The notes: generated by a model not told the origin, from the letters alone. A stretch of DNA of 64,000 bases from an uncultured Clostridia bacterium (GCA_904501985.1 CAJGCT010000001.1:1-64000), one strand, 5' to 3'. Counted from the first letter of the stretch, positions 8,569 through 17,973 are shown. Program-made: numbers and translations.

Positions 8569-9585
8569 ATGCGAAAGATAAAAATTGCACAGATTGGAAC
8601 CAGCCAGTACTCTCACGGGTCCGACATTTTCGGAAGTTTAATAAAGCAAAAGGATATATTTGAAATAATTGGTTATGCACTTCCTGAAAATGAGCGCGAG
8701 AAATTTCCCAACCGTATGGGAGTCTTTGATGGTTATCGTGAGATGAGCGTGGAAGAGATTCTGAATAATCCCGAAATCGAAGCTGTAACGGTTGAAACCG
8801 AGGAAATCTATCTTACCCAATATGCGAAAATGGCAGCAGATAGTGGCAAACATATACATATGGAAAAGCCGGGGAGTCCCTCTCTCATCAAATTTGAAGA
8901 GCTTATTGAAACAGTTAAAAAGAATGGTACGGTTTTTCATACGGGATATATGTATCGCTACAATCCTTATGTGAAAGAGCTTATGCAAAAAGTCAAGGAC
9001 GGTGAGCTTGGCGAGATAATAAGTGTTGAGGCACAGATGAATAGCTGCCATCCGATTATCAGCCGTCAATGGCTGGAGAATTTCCCGGGTGGTATGATGT
9101 TCTTTTTAGGTGGTCATCTGGTAGATTTTATTTTGCAAATTAAAGGTATCCCGGAAAAGATTATCTCGCTTAATTGTTGCACCGGTAATAACGGAGTAAC
9201 AGCAGATGATTTCGGGATGGCATTATTTCAGTATAAAGACGGGGTTTCTTTTGTGAAAACAACCGCAGATGAGTACGGCGGTTTTGCAAGGCGACAGCTT
9301 GTTGTAGTGGGCACAAAAGGAACAGCAGAGCTAAAACCGCTGGAGATGCCTGCTCCCGGAGGGCAATATACACAAATGAGGATATGCAAAAATTCGGACG
9401 AATGGGACTCTTGGGGAGAGATATCAAAGAGCGAGACTTATGCCCGTTACGCTGATATGATGGCATCATTTGCGGCAATGGTTCGCGGAGAAAAGGAAAA
9501 TCCGTGGGGATATGATTATGAGCTTATGTTATATAAAACCCTTTTAAAATGCTGTGGAGCAGATACAGATGAAATACATAAGTAA
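8569..9585 (+). CDS. Gfo/Idh/MocA family oxidoreductase
   Basis: A 338-aa predicted NAD(P)-dependent dehydrogenase. The family's EKP motif (HMEKPGSPSLI) is present, as is GGMMFFLGGHLVDFI at the catalytic helix. The nucleotide-binding loop is unusual, IAQIGTSQYSHGSDIF, lacking the normal GxGxxG. I start at ATG 8569, 8 nt after GGAG; an in-frame TTG at 8551 would overlap the previous stop. It lies 4 nt after the MDR gene and overlaps the next gene by 17 nt, so the genes are co-translated. It probably acts on the same sugar as its operon partners. Confidence 0.85.
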   Translation: MRKIKIAQIGTSQYSHGSDIFGSLIKQKDIFEIIGYALPENEREKFPNRMGVFDGYREMSVEEILNNPEIEAVTVETEEIYLTQYAKMAADSGKHIHMEKPGSPSLIKFEELIETVKKNGTVFHTGYMYRYNPYVKELMQKVKDGELGEIISVEAQMNSCHPIISRQWLENFPGGMMFFLGGHLVDFILQIKGIPEKIISLNCCTGNNGVTADDFGMALFQYKDGVSFVKTTADEYGGFARRQLVVVGTKGTAELKPLEMPAPGGQYTQMRICKNSDEWDSWGEISKSETYARYADMMASFAAMVRGEKENPWGYDYELMLYKTLLKCCGADTDEIHK

Positions 9586-10234
9586 GAGTGATAAAATCCG
9601 AATAATACCCATTGAATACGGAAAATCGGTTTTGCCTGAAAAATTGATTTTTTTAGGCAGCACAGAAAATAAAGTACATGAAATAGTTTTCAAAATTTAT
9701 CTTGTTTGTGCTTTTGAAAAGATTATTTTAATTGATGCAGGCTGTGAGACGATGCCCGGATTTTTAATGAAGGATTTTATCGGGACTGTGAAAGCCCTTG
9801 AAAATATAAATGTTTCTCCTGAAGAAATAACAGATGTTATTATAACACACGCTCACCATGATCATATCGAATGTGTACGCTATTTTAAAAATGCCGTTAT
9901 ACATATCCAAAAGGACGAGTACGATTGCGGAAAAAAATACATTCCGGACAATTTTATTGTCAATATATTTGACGATGAGTTTGCAATATGTGAAAATGTT
10001 AAGGTTTTGAAAATAGGAGGACACACAAAAGGTTCGTGCATTGTTGAAATATACAATAAAGACGATTGTTTTGTTATTGTTGGAGATGAGTGTTATTCCC
10101 ATAAATGCATATTAGAACAAATACCAACAGGTAACTCGGAATGCCCCGAAAATAGTGTTCGTTTTATTGAAAAATACTCCAACAGCAGATATAAATTATT
10201 ATTTTGTCATGATGAAAAAAATATAGGAGAGTGA
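9569..10234 (+). CDS. Metallo-beta-lactamase-fold hydrolase
   Basis: A 221-aa protein with the metal-binding signature DVIITHAHHDHIECV (residues ~90-104), a later GGHTKGSCIVEI histidine and the GDECYS aspartate. The ligand pattern is therefore complete for a two-metal MBL hydrolase. In sugar operons such enzymes often open lactones, and here it sits between two oxidoreductases that could make a lactone. That role is inferred. Start at ATG 9569 with GGAG 10 nt upstream, overlapping the Gfo/Idh gene by 17 nt. Confidence 0.82.
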   Translation: MKYISKSDKIRIIPIEYGKSVLPEKLIFLGSTENKVHEIVFKIYLVCAFEKIILIDAGCETMPGFLMKDFIGTVKALENINVSPEEITDVIITHAHHDHIECVRYFKNAVIHIQKDEYDCGKKYIPDNFIVNIFDDEFAICENVKVLKIGGHTKGSCIVEIYNKDDCFVIVGDECYSHKCILEQIPTGNSECPENSVRFIEKYSNSRYKLLFCHDEKNIGE

Positions 10235-10239
10235 TATTG

Positions 10240-11223
10240 ATGAAAGCAATTTTGGTAAATGATGACAGAAGTTTAAGGTGGGATGATGTTCCCAATCCTG
10301 TTATAAAAAAAGAAGAGGTTTTGGTGAAGATTCATGCAGCGGCACTCAATCGTGCAGACTTGATGCAGAGAGAGGGCGATTATCCGCCGCCTCCCGGATG
10401 CCCTGAGTGGATGGGACTTGAAATATCCGGAGAAATTACAGAGATTGGTGAAGAGGCTAAGGAAAAGTCTGGATGGAAGATAGGAGATAAGGTTTGTGCG
10501 CTTTTGGGCGGTGGCGGATATGCAGAGTATGTGGCTGTTAAGTATGATATGCTGATGCCGGTGCCAAAAAACTGCACAATGATTGAAGCTGCCGCTATCC
10601 CTGAAGCATTTGCGACTGCATATTTGAATCTTTTTATTGAGGGAAACATAAAGCCCGGAAATACACTTTTGATGAATGCAGGTGCATCGGGTCTTGCCAG
10701 CGTTATTATTCCTATGGCAAAGGCATTTGGAATCAGAGTAATAACAACCGTATTAACCGAAGAAATAGCAGAATCTATTAAGCATTTAAAAGCGGACAGA
10801 GTTGTCGTTACAACTAAAGAAGACATATCCGAGGTGCTGAAGGAAGAGCTTGAAAACGGACATAGTGTGGACGTTGCCATTGACTGTCTTGGAGGAGAGA
10901 TAATGGGTAAATGTATTCATTATTTAACTCATGGTGCAAGATGGATAATGATTGCCGCTTTGGCAGGAACTAAAACGGAAATTGACCTTAAAAACATATA
11001 TGTCAGAAATGTAAGAATCATTGGAAGCACTCTTCGTTCGAGGACTCCCGAGGTAAAGGCACAGATATTGTCCGATTTAGTTAAAAATGTATTCCCGAAA
11101 ATTGAATCAGGAGAAGTTAAGCCGAGTATTCATGCCGTACTCCCGATTGTGGAGGCAGAGGCAGCTCATGACATTTTGTATCAAGGAAAAAATGTAGGCA
11201 AAGTTGTGCTTAGTGTACTATAA
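10240..11223 (+). CDS. PIG3/quinone oxidoreductase-like MDR protein
   Basis: A 327-aa zinc-free medium-chain reductase. The segment ALNRADLMQREGDYPPPPG (residues ~30-48) is characteristic of the TP53I3/PIG3-type quinone oxidoreductases. The NADPH-binding domain begins at NTLLMNAGASGLASVIIPMA. It would reduce quinones or enones with NADPH. In this operon, an unsaturated or keto sugar intermediate is a plausible but unproven substrate. Start at ATG 10240 after GGAG; the preceding GTG at 10231 is too near the ribosome site. Confidence 0.85.
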   Translation: MKAILVNDDRSLRWDDVPNPVIKKEEVLVKIHAAALNRADLMQREGDYPPPPGCPEWMGLEISGEITEIGEEAKEKSGWKIGDKVCALLGGGGYAEYVAVKYDMLMPVPKNCTMIEAAAIPEAFATAYLNLFIEGNIKPGNTLLMNAGASGLASVIIPMAKAFGIRVITTVLTEEIAESIKHLKADRVVVTTKEDISEVLKEELENGHSVDVAIDCLGGEIMGKCIHYLTHGARWIMIAALAGTKTEIDLKNIYVRNVRIIGSTLRSRTPEVKAQILSDLVKNVFPKIESGEVKPSIHAVLPIVEAEAAHDILYQGKNVGKVVLSVL

Positions 11224-11243
11224 GTAAAAGGGGGATATGTTAA

Positions 11244-13202
11244 ATGAGAAAAGGATTTTATGAAGAAAAAACCGCGAACTTTCCCAGACTCAAAACAGAT
11301 ATGCTTTTTGCGGATTACGAAAATTCATATAAGTACAATGGATTTGTAGATGATGCGTTTAGCTTTGTTTTAGACAAGCAACTTTTGCGTGCTGATTTGT
11401 GGGCGAGATTTGTTCAGCAGTTTCGTGAGGATGCAGATTATGAAGCAGGCTGGAGAGGCGAATACTGGGGAAAAATGATGCGCGGAGCATGCTTTGTGTA
11501 CTCATATACCAAAAATTCTGAACTATACAGAATACTCTCAGATACCGCTTCTGAAATTCTGGAAACACAGGATGAATATGGCAGAATCAGTTCGTACGGC
11601 ATAAATCACGAATTTGATGGCTGGGACTTGTGGGGAAGAAAATATGTCTTGCTTGGTATGCAATATTTTATTGAGATATGTAATGATGATACTTTGAAAG
11701 AAAAAATCATCAAATCTATGTGTAATCAGGTTGATTATATTATCAGTAAGGTGGGAAGTGAAGAAGGTAAAAAACATATTACCTCTTGCACAAGGAATTG
11801 GAAAGGATTAAACTCTTCATCAATTTTAGAGCCGGTTGTAAGACTATATAGTCTTACCGGCAGTAAAAAGTATTTTGATTTTGCAAAGTATATTGTAGAC
11901 AGTGGAGCAATTGATGGTGAAAATATTTTTAAGCTTGCGTATGAAAATAATTTGTGTCCATATCAGTATCCAGTAACAAAAGCTTATGAAATGATGTCAT
12001 GTTTTGAAGGTCTGCTTGAGTTTTATAGAATTACGGGCGAGCAATGGTATAAGACCGCAATTATAAATTTTGCCGATAAAATCTTAGAGAGCGACTTCAC
12101 TGTGATAGGCACATCAGGCTGTACACACGAGTTGTTTGACAATTCTACAGTCAGACAGGCATACAACGCAACAAATGGCATAATCCAACAGGAAACATGC
12201 GTTACAGTTACTCTTATGAAATTGATGTATCAACTTACATTATTAACCGGCGAAACTAAGTATGTTGATGCTTTTGAGAGATCTTTTTACAATGCGTATT
12301 TAGGAAGTTTTAATACGGAGAACGTAATCGAGCCTACGATTATAAGCGAACATCCGGATTGGGTCATAGATGCGCTCCCGTTTGACAGTTACAGCCCGTT
12401 GACATCCGGTACAAGAGGAAATGATATAGGCGGACTCATGGTTATGAGTGATAATCATTATTATGGTTGCTGTGCAAGTATTGGTTCAGCTGGAATAGGT
12501 CTTGTGCCTAAAATGCAACTTATGGCGACAAATGACGGATTTGCAGTTAATCTTTATATCAACGGTAGTGTAAAATCCTACACACCAAACGGTCAGGAGG
12601 TCTTATTTGGATTTAACACGGAATATCCAAAGTTTGGAAAGGTTGAAATGGAAATTAAGCTCGATAAGGCTGAAACATTTAAAATGCTTCTCAGAAATCC
12701 GTGCTGGAGTAAAAAAACAGTGGTTTTGGTTAATAATGAAAACGCAGAGGTGAAAGACGGCTATATTGAAATCACAAAGGAATGGTCAGAGACAGATAAG
12801 ATTACTATAGATTTTGATATGCGTACAGAGGTTTTATATCCTCAACCTTATGGTACACAGATGTTGATGAATAAAGTTGCAGGGGGAGCAAATACGGTTA
12901 TTCCAACATCCGACAAGGATGATCCCGATGCAAAAAATCATATTGCTTTACGCCGTGGTCCACTAATGTTGGCTCAAGATAGCAGATTGGGATACAACGT
13001 GGATGATGCGGTAAGTATGGATTTGAAGAGTGGATATACAGAGGTGGAAATTTTAGATGATGAAACTATTGGATTTGACACGATAGTGAATGCCAAAGTA
13101 CCGCTTTCAAATGGTACATATATGACTGTTGTTGATTATTCATCAGCCGGCAAGCTGTGGACGGAGGAAAGCAAAATGGCAGTATGGATGTTGACTGAAT
13201 AA
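11244..13202 (+). CDS. GH127-like (DUF1680) beta-L-arabinofuranosidase-related protein
   Basis: A 652-aa intracellular (alpha/alpha)6-barrel glycosidase candidate. Ligands equivalent to the GH127 zinc/cysteine site appear to be kept: QQETC (Glu-x-Cys) near residue 312 and a YYGCC pair near residue 410, one Cys of which would be the nucleophile. It is well diverged from the second GH127 at 27835, so its substrate may not be L-arabinofuranose. It is the last gene of the 7551 operon (20-nt gap, RBS GGGGG). It presumably releases the sugar that the oxidoreductases then process, or cleaves their oxidised product. Confidence 0.8.
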   Translation: MRKGFYEEKTANFPRLKTDMLFADYENSYKYNGFVDDAFSFVLDKQLLRADLWARFVQQFREDADYEAGWRGEYWGKMMRGACFVYSYTKNSELYRILSDTASEILETQDEYGRISSYGINHEFDGWDLWGRKYVLLGMQYFIEICNDDTLKEKIIKSMCNQVDYIISKVGSEEGKKHITSCTRNWKGLNSSSILEPVVRLYSLTGSKKYFDFAKYIVDSGAIDGENIFKLAYENNLCPYQYPVTKAYEMMSCFEGLLEFYRITGEQWYKTAIINFADKILESDFTVIGTSGCTHELFDNSTVRQAYNATNGIIQQETCVTVTLMKLMYQLTLLTGETKYVDAFERSFYNAYLGSFNTENVIEPTIISEHPDWVIDALPFDSYSPLTSGTRGNDIGGLMVMSDNHYYGCCASIGSAGIGLVPKMQLMATNDGFAVNLYINGSVKSYTPNGQEVLFGFNTEYPKFGKVEMEIKLDKAETFKMLLRNPCWSKKTVVLVNNENAEVKDGYIEITKEWSETDKITIDFDMRTEVLYPQPYGTQMLMNKVAGGANTVIPTSDKDDPDAKNHIALRRGPLMLAQDSRLGYNVDDAVSMDLKSGYTEVEILDDETIGFDTIVNAKVPLSNGTYMTVVDYSSAGKLWTEESKMAVWMLTE

Positions 13203-13309
13203 ATATATATTCATAGATTTGGAAAAGTCCTGTATATATGTATTAATTGTGATATATATTTGAAATGAAATTTGCTGTCATTTAAATCATTCGGCTCTTC
13301 CAGAAAAAA

Positions 13310-13350
13310 GGGGCTGTTGCAAACACTTTTTCTGTATTTGCAACAGCCCC
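13310..13350 (-). terminator. Terminator palindrome, repeat family copy 2
   Basis: GGGGCTGTTGCAAATAC pairs with GTGTTTGCAACAGCCCC and is followed on the - strand by TTTTTTCTGG, a good intrinsic terminator for the AraC gene ending at 13375. It matches the palindrome at 1175-1214 at all but one base of its stem. Confidence 0.85.
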
Positions 13351-13374
13351 GTATGTGTATATTCACTGCCGTAT

Positions 13375-14199
13375 TTAATATTTAAGTTGCTTTTTGTATT
13401 GACTTGGATGAAGTCCGGTATTGCGAAAAAATATTTGCGTGAAATATGATGGATTAGGATATCCGCATGATGCCGCAATGGCAGCGATTGACATTTGATC
13501 CTCCTGCAGCATTCGCTTGGCATTTTCGCATCTGACTTGATTTATATATTCAACGATGGTACATCCTACCAGGTTGCGAAATTCCCTGGCTAAATAGAAT
13601 TTGCTGAGTCCTGAAAATTTGGAAAGATCGTCAAGGGTGATTTTTGTATGACTTTGTGAATGAATATAGTTAAGTGCCTTTTTTACTCCCGAAAATACAG
13701 GGGAATGCGGCTCTTTTTGAGATTCTGTTTGGGTGTATCTACCTTTCAAAAGAGCCAATATGCGAAGCGCAGTTGATCGTAAAAGCTGGGAACGGCAAAT
13801 AAAATTTGAATTTCTATATTCGTCAACGAATTGTTCCACCAAAGCAACAATTTCATCGTCCTGAACAAGAGCATCGAAATGTACGTCGCTTGTGTTTATA
13901 TAATTTGAGATGCAGAAAGCTCGGTCAATAATTAAGCAGTAGTAATGTACCGCGCTTTTTGCATATATATTGTGCAGAGTGTTGGAATTGATAACAACGA
14001 TATCCCTTGGGCTGACATGTATTTCTTGGAAATTACACGTAACAATTGCACTTCCGGAGACAAAATAAAGTACTTCCAGATTTTCGTGCCAATTATGCCG
14101 TCCAAGAGAACGGTTTTGGCCGAGGCTAAAATCGTGCAGGATAAAAGGCGCCTCGGCATTTTTAAAGGAGATGTGTTCGTAAATATCATTTATATCCAT
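13375..14199 (-). CDS. AraC family transcriptional regulator
   Basis: A 274-aa regulator. The cupin-like N-terminus includes RHNWHENLEVLYFVSGSAIV and SPRDIVVINSNTLHNIY. The C-terminal HTH pair reads LDDLSKFSGLSKFYLAREFR and IAAIAASCGYPNPSYFTQIF and ends in GLHPSQYKKQLKY. Start ATG 14199 follows AGGAGCAAACT. It is divergent from the Gfo/Idh gene at 14336, which it probably controls. Its 3' end is marked by the repeated terminator palindrome. Confidence 0.9.
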   Translation of the reverse strand: MDINDIYEHISFKNAEAPFILHDFSLGQNRSLGRHNWHENLEVLYFVSGSAIVTCNFQEIHVSPRDIVVINSNTLHNIYAKSAVHYYCLIIDRAFCISNYINTSDVHFDALVQDDEIVALVEQFVDEYRNSNFICRSQLLRSTALRILALLKGRYTQTESQKEPHSPVFSGVKKALNYIHSQSHTKITLDDLSKFSGLSKFYLAREFRNLVGCTIVEYINQVRCENAKRMLQEDQMSIAAIAASCGYPNPSYFTQIFFRNTGLHPSQYKKQLKY

Positions 14200-14247
14200 A
14201 GTTTGCTCCTATAGCAAGATTGTGATATTTTTTCGCAAGATTAACGA

Positions 14248-14276
14248 TTGACACTTTGACGGATATATTGTATCAT
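14248..14276 (+). promoter_or_regulatory. Promoter of the Gfo/Idh gene at 14336
   Basis: TTGACA, a 17-bp spacer and TATCAT, about 55 nt before the start codon, in the gap between the divergent AraC and Gfo/Idh genes. Confidence 0.75.
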
Positions 14277-14335
14277 ATTTTTAGCTGAAAAGCAAGGGAT
14301 ATATCAAAATTTACTGCGTGAAAGGAAATAATACC

Positions 14336-15355
14336 ATGGAAATTGTCAAGGTTGCCCTTATTGGATTTGGCGGAATTGCAAGATCTCACAATACGGGATA
14401 TAGCAATTTAGTAAAAGACGGAGAACGCGTAAAGCTGGTTGCCGTATGCGATATTGACCCCTCGAAATTTGAATCTCAGCTTAAAATCAACCTAGATATG
14501 GGAAGTGCGGGACTCCCCGAAGATATTCATACATATACTAATGTTGATGATCTTATTGCCAACGAGGATTTTGATATGGCGGATATCTGTCTGCCTTCAT
14601 ATCTTCACAGCGAATATGCCATAAAGCTGCTGAGAGCCGGTAAGCACGTTCTTTCCGAAAAGCCGATGGCGCTTGATGTGGCTCAGTGTGATGCTATGAT
14701 CGCTGAAGCTAAGTTAGCTAACCGCAAGCTTATGATCGGACAGTGCCTGCGTTTCAGTACAGCATATTTGTATCTGAAGGACTGTATTGATACCGGAAAG
14801 TACGGTGAATTAAGACATTTGTTTATGGACCGCCTTAGCCTTCAGCCCCGTTGGGGATTTGAGCGTTGGTTTGAGGATACCAACAAGAGCGGCGGATGCA
14901 TTATGGATATGCATATTCACGATGTGGATATGGTGCGTTTCTTGCTTGGAGAGCCGGAGGCTGTAAGTACCGTGGCTCTTGACGGAGAAGTTCGGTGGCA
15001 GATAGAAAATACGAGAATGTACTATGATGGCAAGCTTGTTGTGATCAACGGTTCTTGGGATGAGAGCCCGACACGTAAATTCAAGGCTAGTTACAGGGCA
15101 AGATTTGAAAAAGCTACGCTTGAGTCTGACGGTACGACTGTGACTGTTTATCCCGATGAGGGTGAGGTCTTTGAGGCGGAACTTGGCAACAGAAATCATT
15201 TTATCACGGAAGAAATACGTGCTTTCGTTCATGATTTGCTTGACGGTAAGTTGGAAAGCACCGTTAATCCCCCTGAGAGCGCAAGGGAATCTGTAAGACT
15301 TATTGAAAAGCTCCGCGAAAGCGCGGCACGCGACGGCGAGATCATTAAACTGTAA
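14336..15355 (+). CDS. Gfo/Idh/MocA family oxidoreductase
   Basis: A 339-aa NAD(P)-dependent dehydrogenase. The Rossmann loop is VALIGFGGIARSH, the EKP motif is LSEKPMALD, and the catalytic region is GGCIMDMHIHDVDMVRFLLG with the expected D-x-x-x-H. Start at ATG 14336 after AAAGGAAAT; an in-frame GTG at 14318 lies upstream of that ribosome site. It is a single-gene unit between its own promoter and a terminator at 15366, and divergent from an AraC regulator. Its role is probably oxidation or epimerisation of a sugar; the substrate is unknown. Confidence 0.9.
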   Translation: MEIVKVALIGFGGIARSHNTGYSNLVKDGERVKLVAVCDIDPSKFESQLKINLDMGSAGLPEDIHTYTNVDDLIANEDFDMADICLPSYLHSEYAIKLLRAGKHVLSEKPMALDVAQCDAMIAEAKLANRKLMIGQCLRFSTAYLYLKDCIDTGKYGELRHLFMDRLSLQPRWGFERWFEDTNKSGGCIMDMHIHDVDMVRFLLGEPEAVSTVALDGEVRWQIENTRMYYDGKLVVINGSWDESPTRKFKASYRARFEKATLESDGTTVTVYPDEGEVFEAELGNRNHFITEEIRAFVHDLLDGKLESTVNPPESARESVRLIEKLRESAARDGEIIKL

Positions 15356-15365
15356 AGAATAGCAA

Positions 15366-15398
15366 AAACGGCGGCAAAACCTTTGCCGTCGTTTTTTG
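15366..15398. terminator. Bidirectional terminator
   Basis: ACGGCGGCAAA/TTTGCCGTCGT stem with a 3-base loop and TTTTTT on the + side. It separates the convergent genes ending at 15355 and 15408. Confidence 0.85.
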
Positions 15399-15407
15399 TG
15401 CCTTAAT

Positions 15408-17969
15408 CTATTTTATAAACTCCCTTATCTGGCGCTCGGCTTCTTCTACCTCAGCGCGCAGACCGCCTGCGCTTACACGTATAGCACCGCCGCCAAGTAT
15501 AATAAGCTGCTCCTGACCGTCGGATGTTGCAACTCTCACACGGTGGGATTTTGCAAGCTCGTGCGACACACGCTCAATATATGTGTCGGCGGTTTCAGCC
15601 TCCTTGGTGTAAACCACCGTGATGCCGGCGTGCTTTTCCACCTCGCCGGGATTGCGTTTGACCTTGTAGGCATCAAACACAATAATGACATCACAGCCGC
15701 GAAGACCGTTGTAGTTGCATATTCTGTTGATAAGCTCACTCCGTGCAAGATCAAGGCTTTTTTTCGAAAGAGTGCGCAGATCATCCCACGCATAGATGAT
15801 ATTGTAGCCGTCGATGAGGAGATACTCAGAGCCGCTGTAAAGCGGACGGTAAGATGGCGGATTTTTAGGTTTTTTTTGCGGCACAGCCATTCTGGCTTTC
15901 GGCTCGTTAAAATTCCGCTTCTTTATGGGACCGTAAGTCTTCTCAAAAATGCGCATAAGCTCCTCGTTGTCAGCTACGGTGCGCATATATCTCTGTATTC
16001 GGGTTTCCGTCTCCGCGGTATCCGGAATATCAAGCTCGATTTCGCTGTCAAGATGCTTGTAGTTTGGTACTTCGTCCCATTTTACCACAAAACCGGCACC
16101 GTGATCGCAAAACACCGAATCGGCGGTATTTTCCGTGTCTCTGTCGGCATCATAGCCGATTTCCGCGATTACAGAGTCGGGATTTACACATTCTTCATAA
16201 CCGCGAAGTGAAGTAAACAGCTTTCCTGCGCCTTTTGTATATCCTACAAGCTCCCGGTGGTATCCGCGCATTTTTGCCGCAGGAGCACTTCCCACAAGTG
16301 CCATACCGTCCGGAATTGTTTCAGGATCACCAAAGCGACCGTTCATCTGTGTTATGTCGGTCATTGCGCGCCCGATGTTTTCCGTTGGAACTTCAAGCCT
16401 GAAATCATACCACGGCTCAAGCAGGACACATTCCGCACTGCGTAAACCCTGCCGTACCGCACGCCATGTAGCCTGACGAAAATCACCGCCCTCGGTGTGC
16501 TTAGCGTGGGCGCGGCCAGCTGTGAGCGTTATTTTTATGTCCGTGATGGGAGAGCCTGTCAGCGTGCCGATGTGAGTTTTTTCAAAAAGGTGTGACAGCA
16601 CAAGCCGCTTGTAGTTTCCCTCAAGTGGACAGTCTTTGTCCACTGAAAACTGTATGCCCTGTCCGCGCGGCAGCGGTTCAAGCAGAAGCTGTACCTCAGC
16701 ATAGTGCCTGAGCGGCTCGTAGTGACCGATTCCAAGGGTCGCCGAGCGTATAGTTTCACGGTAAGCTATGCTTCCGTCACTGAACGTAACACTCATTCCA
16801 AATCGCTCGGCTATAATTCGGGTAAGCACTTCAAGCTGTACCTCACCCATTATTCCAAAGTATATCTCTCCCTGTCTCTCGTTGTAGATAATATGGAGAG
16901 AGGGTTCTTCCGCCTCGAGCTGACGGAATTTTATGAGAGCTGTGTGTATATCCACATCGCTTGGAAGATCCACACGGTACGAAAGTACAGGCTCAAGATG
17001 CGCCGCGCCCGAATCCTTTTCCATTCCGAAGCCCTGTCCCGGGTAGGCAGAGGAAATGCCTGTAAGCGCGCACACAGTGCCAGCGAAAACTTCGTTTACA
17101 GTAGTGAACTTTTCGCCGGAATATATCCGTATCTGATTTATCTTTTCCGAAAACGCAGTTCCGTCCGGAAGCGTGCCGGATAACGTGTCTTTTACCCTGA
17201 GCACTCCGCCTGTAAGCTTTATGTGTACGATCTTGTCGTTTTTGTCCTGTGTGATCTTATACACCTTTGCACCAAGCTCACTGCCGTATTCCGGCGGACG
17301 CACATACTTTGCGATGCCGTCAAGAAGCAGATTTATACCGTCACCCTTTAGTGCCGAGCCGAAAAAGCAGGGGAAAAGCCTGCGCTCTGCCACAGCCCTC
17401 TGTATATCTTCGCTTTTAAATTCCTCGCCTGCCAAATAGCTTTCCATAAGCGATTCATCGCACATTGCAAGCTCATCGGAAAAGCTTTCAAGAGTCATGG
17501 CGCAGAAATCCACGCATCCGTCGCCAAGCTTATATTTAAGCTCGCCCATTAGCTCCCTGTGAGCAAGGGCGGTAATATCCATTTTATTTATAAAAATAAC
17601 TGTAGGTATGCCGTAGCTTTCAAGCAGACGCCAAAGAGTTGCTGTGTGACTCTGCACGCCGTCTGTACCGCTTATTACAAGCACGGCACAGTCTATAACG
17701 CGCAGTACGCGCTCGGTTTCGGGGGAAAAATCCACGTGTCCCGGAGTATCAAGCAAAGTGAACTCTATATCACCACGTGTAAAATTTGCACCGCTTGAAA
17801 ATATGGTTATACCTCGGTCACGCTCAATACTGTTTGTGTCAAGGTGTGAATCACCCTTGTTGACGCTTCCAAGCTTCCGGAGGATTCCTGTTTTGTAGAG
17901 AATAGCTTCGGAAAGGGTGGTTTTTCCTGAGTCAACATGGGCGATTATTCCGATAGTGAGCTTTTTCAT
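15408..17969 (-). CDS. Tet(M)/EF-G-like translational GTPase fused to a YacP/Rae1-like NYN domain
   Basis: An 853-aa two-part protein. Residues 1 to ~640 resemble ribosomal-protection GTPases: G1 AHVDSGKT (10-17), RDRGITIFSS, DTPGHVDFSPETERVL, INKMD, followed by EF-G-like domains. Residues ~716-853 are a NYN/PIN-like nuclease domain matching YacP (Rae1): LLIDGYNIIYAW, VIIVFDAYKV, TKEAETADTYIERV and ATSDGQEQ keep the acidic metal ligands. B. subtilis Rae1 cleaves mRNA in the ribosomal A site, where EF-G-like GTPases also bind, so the fusion may couple A-site clearing with mRNA cleavage; this is inference. Start ATG 17969 lies 4 nt after the preceding gene's stop, implying translational coupling. 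I would not call it tetracycline resistance. Confidence 0.9.
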   Translation of the reverse strand: MKKLTIGIIAHVDSGKTTLSEAILYKTGILRKLGSVNKGDSHLDTNSIERDRGITIFSSGANFTRGDIEFTLLDTPGHVDFSPETERVLRVIDCAVLVISGTDGVQSHTATLWRLLESYGIPTVIFINKMDITALAHRELMGELKYKLGDGCVDFCAMTLESFSDELAMCDESLMESYLAGEEFKSEDIQRAVAERRLFPCFFGSALKGDGINLLLDGIAKYVRPPEYGSELGAKVYKITQDKNDKIVHIKLTGGVLRVKDTLSGTLPDGTAFSEKINQIRIYSGEKFTTVNEVFAGTVCALTGISSAYPGQGFGMEKDSGAAHLEPVLSYRVDLPSDVDIHTALIKFRQLEAEEPSLHIIYNERQGEIYFGIMGEVQLEVLTRIIAERFGMSVTFSDGSIAYRETIRSATLGIGHYEPLRHYAEVQLLLEPLPRGQGIQFSVDKDCPLEGNYKRLVLSHLFEKTHIGTLTGSPITDIKITLTAGRAHAKHTEGGDFRQATWRAVRQGLRSAECVLLEPWYDFRLEVPTENIGRAMTDITQMNGRFGDPETIPDGMALVGSAPAAKMRGYHRELVGYTKGAGKLFTSLRGYEECVNPDSVIAEIGYDADRDTENTADSVFCDHGAGFVVKWDEVPNYKHLDSEIELDIPDTAETETRIQRYMRTVADNEELMRIFEKTYGPIKKRNFNEPKARMAVPQKKPKNPPSYRPLYSGSEYLLIDGYNIIYAWDDLRTLSKKSLDLARSELINRICNYNGLRGCDVIIVFDAYKVKRNPGEVEKHAGITVVYTKEAETADTYIERVSHELAKSHRVRVATSDGQEQLIILGGGAIRVSAGGLRAEVEEAERQIREFIK

Positions 17970-17973
17970 CAAC

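Noticed and set aside
15396..16211. 271-codon open frame antisense to the GTPase-nuclease gene
   Set aside because: Covers the NYN and domain V coding region on the other strand; no independent support.
15408..17969. Tetracycline resistance gene call
   Set aside because: The GTPase part resembles Tet(M)-type proteins, but the NYN fusion and chromosomal, operon-linked setting make a resistance role unproven.
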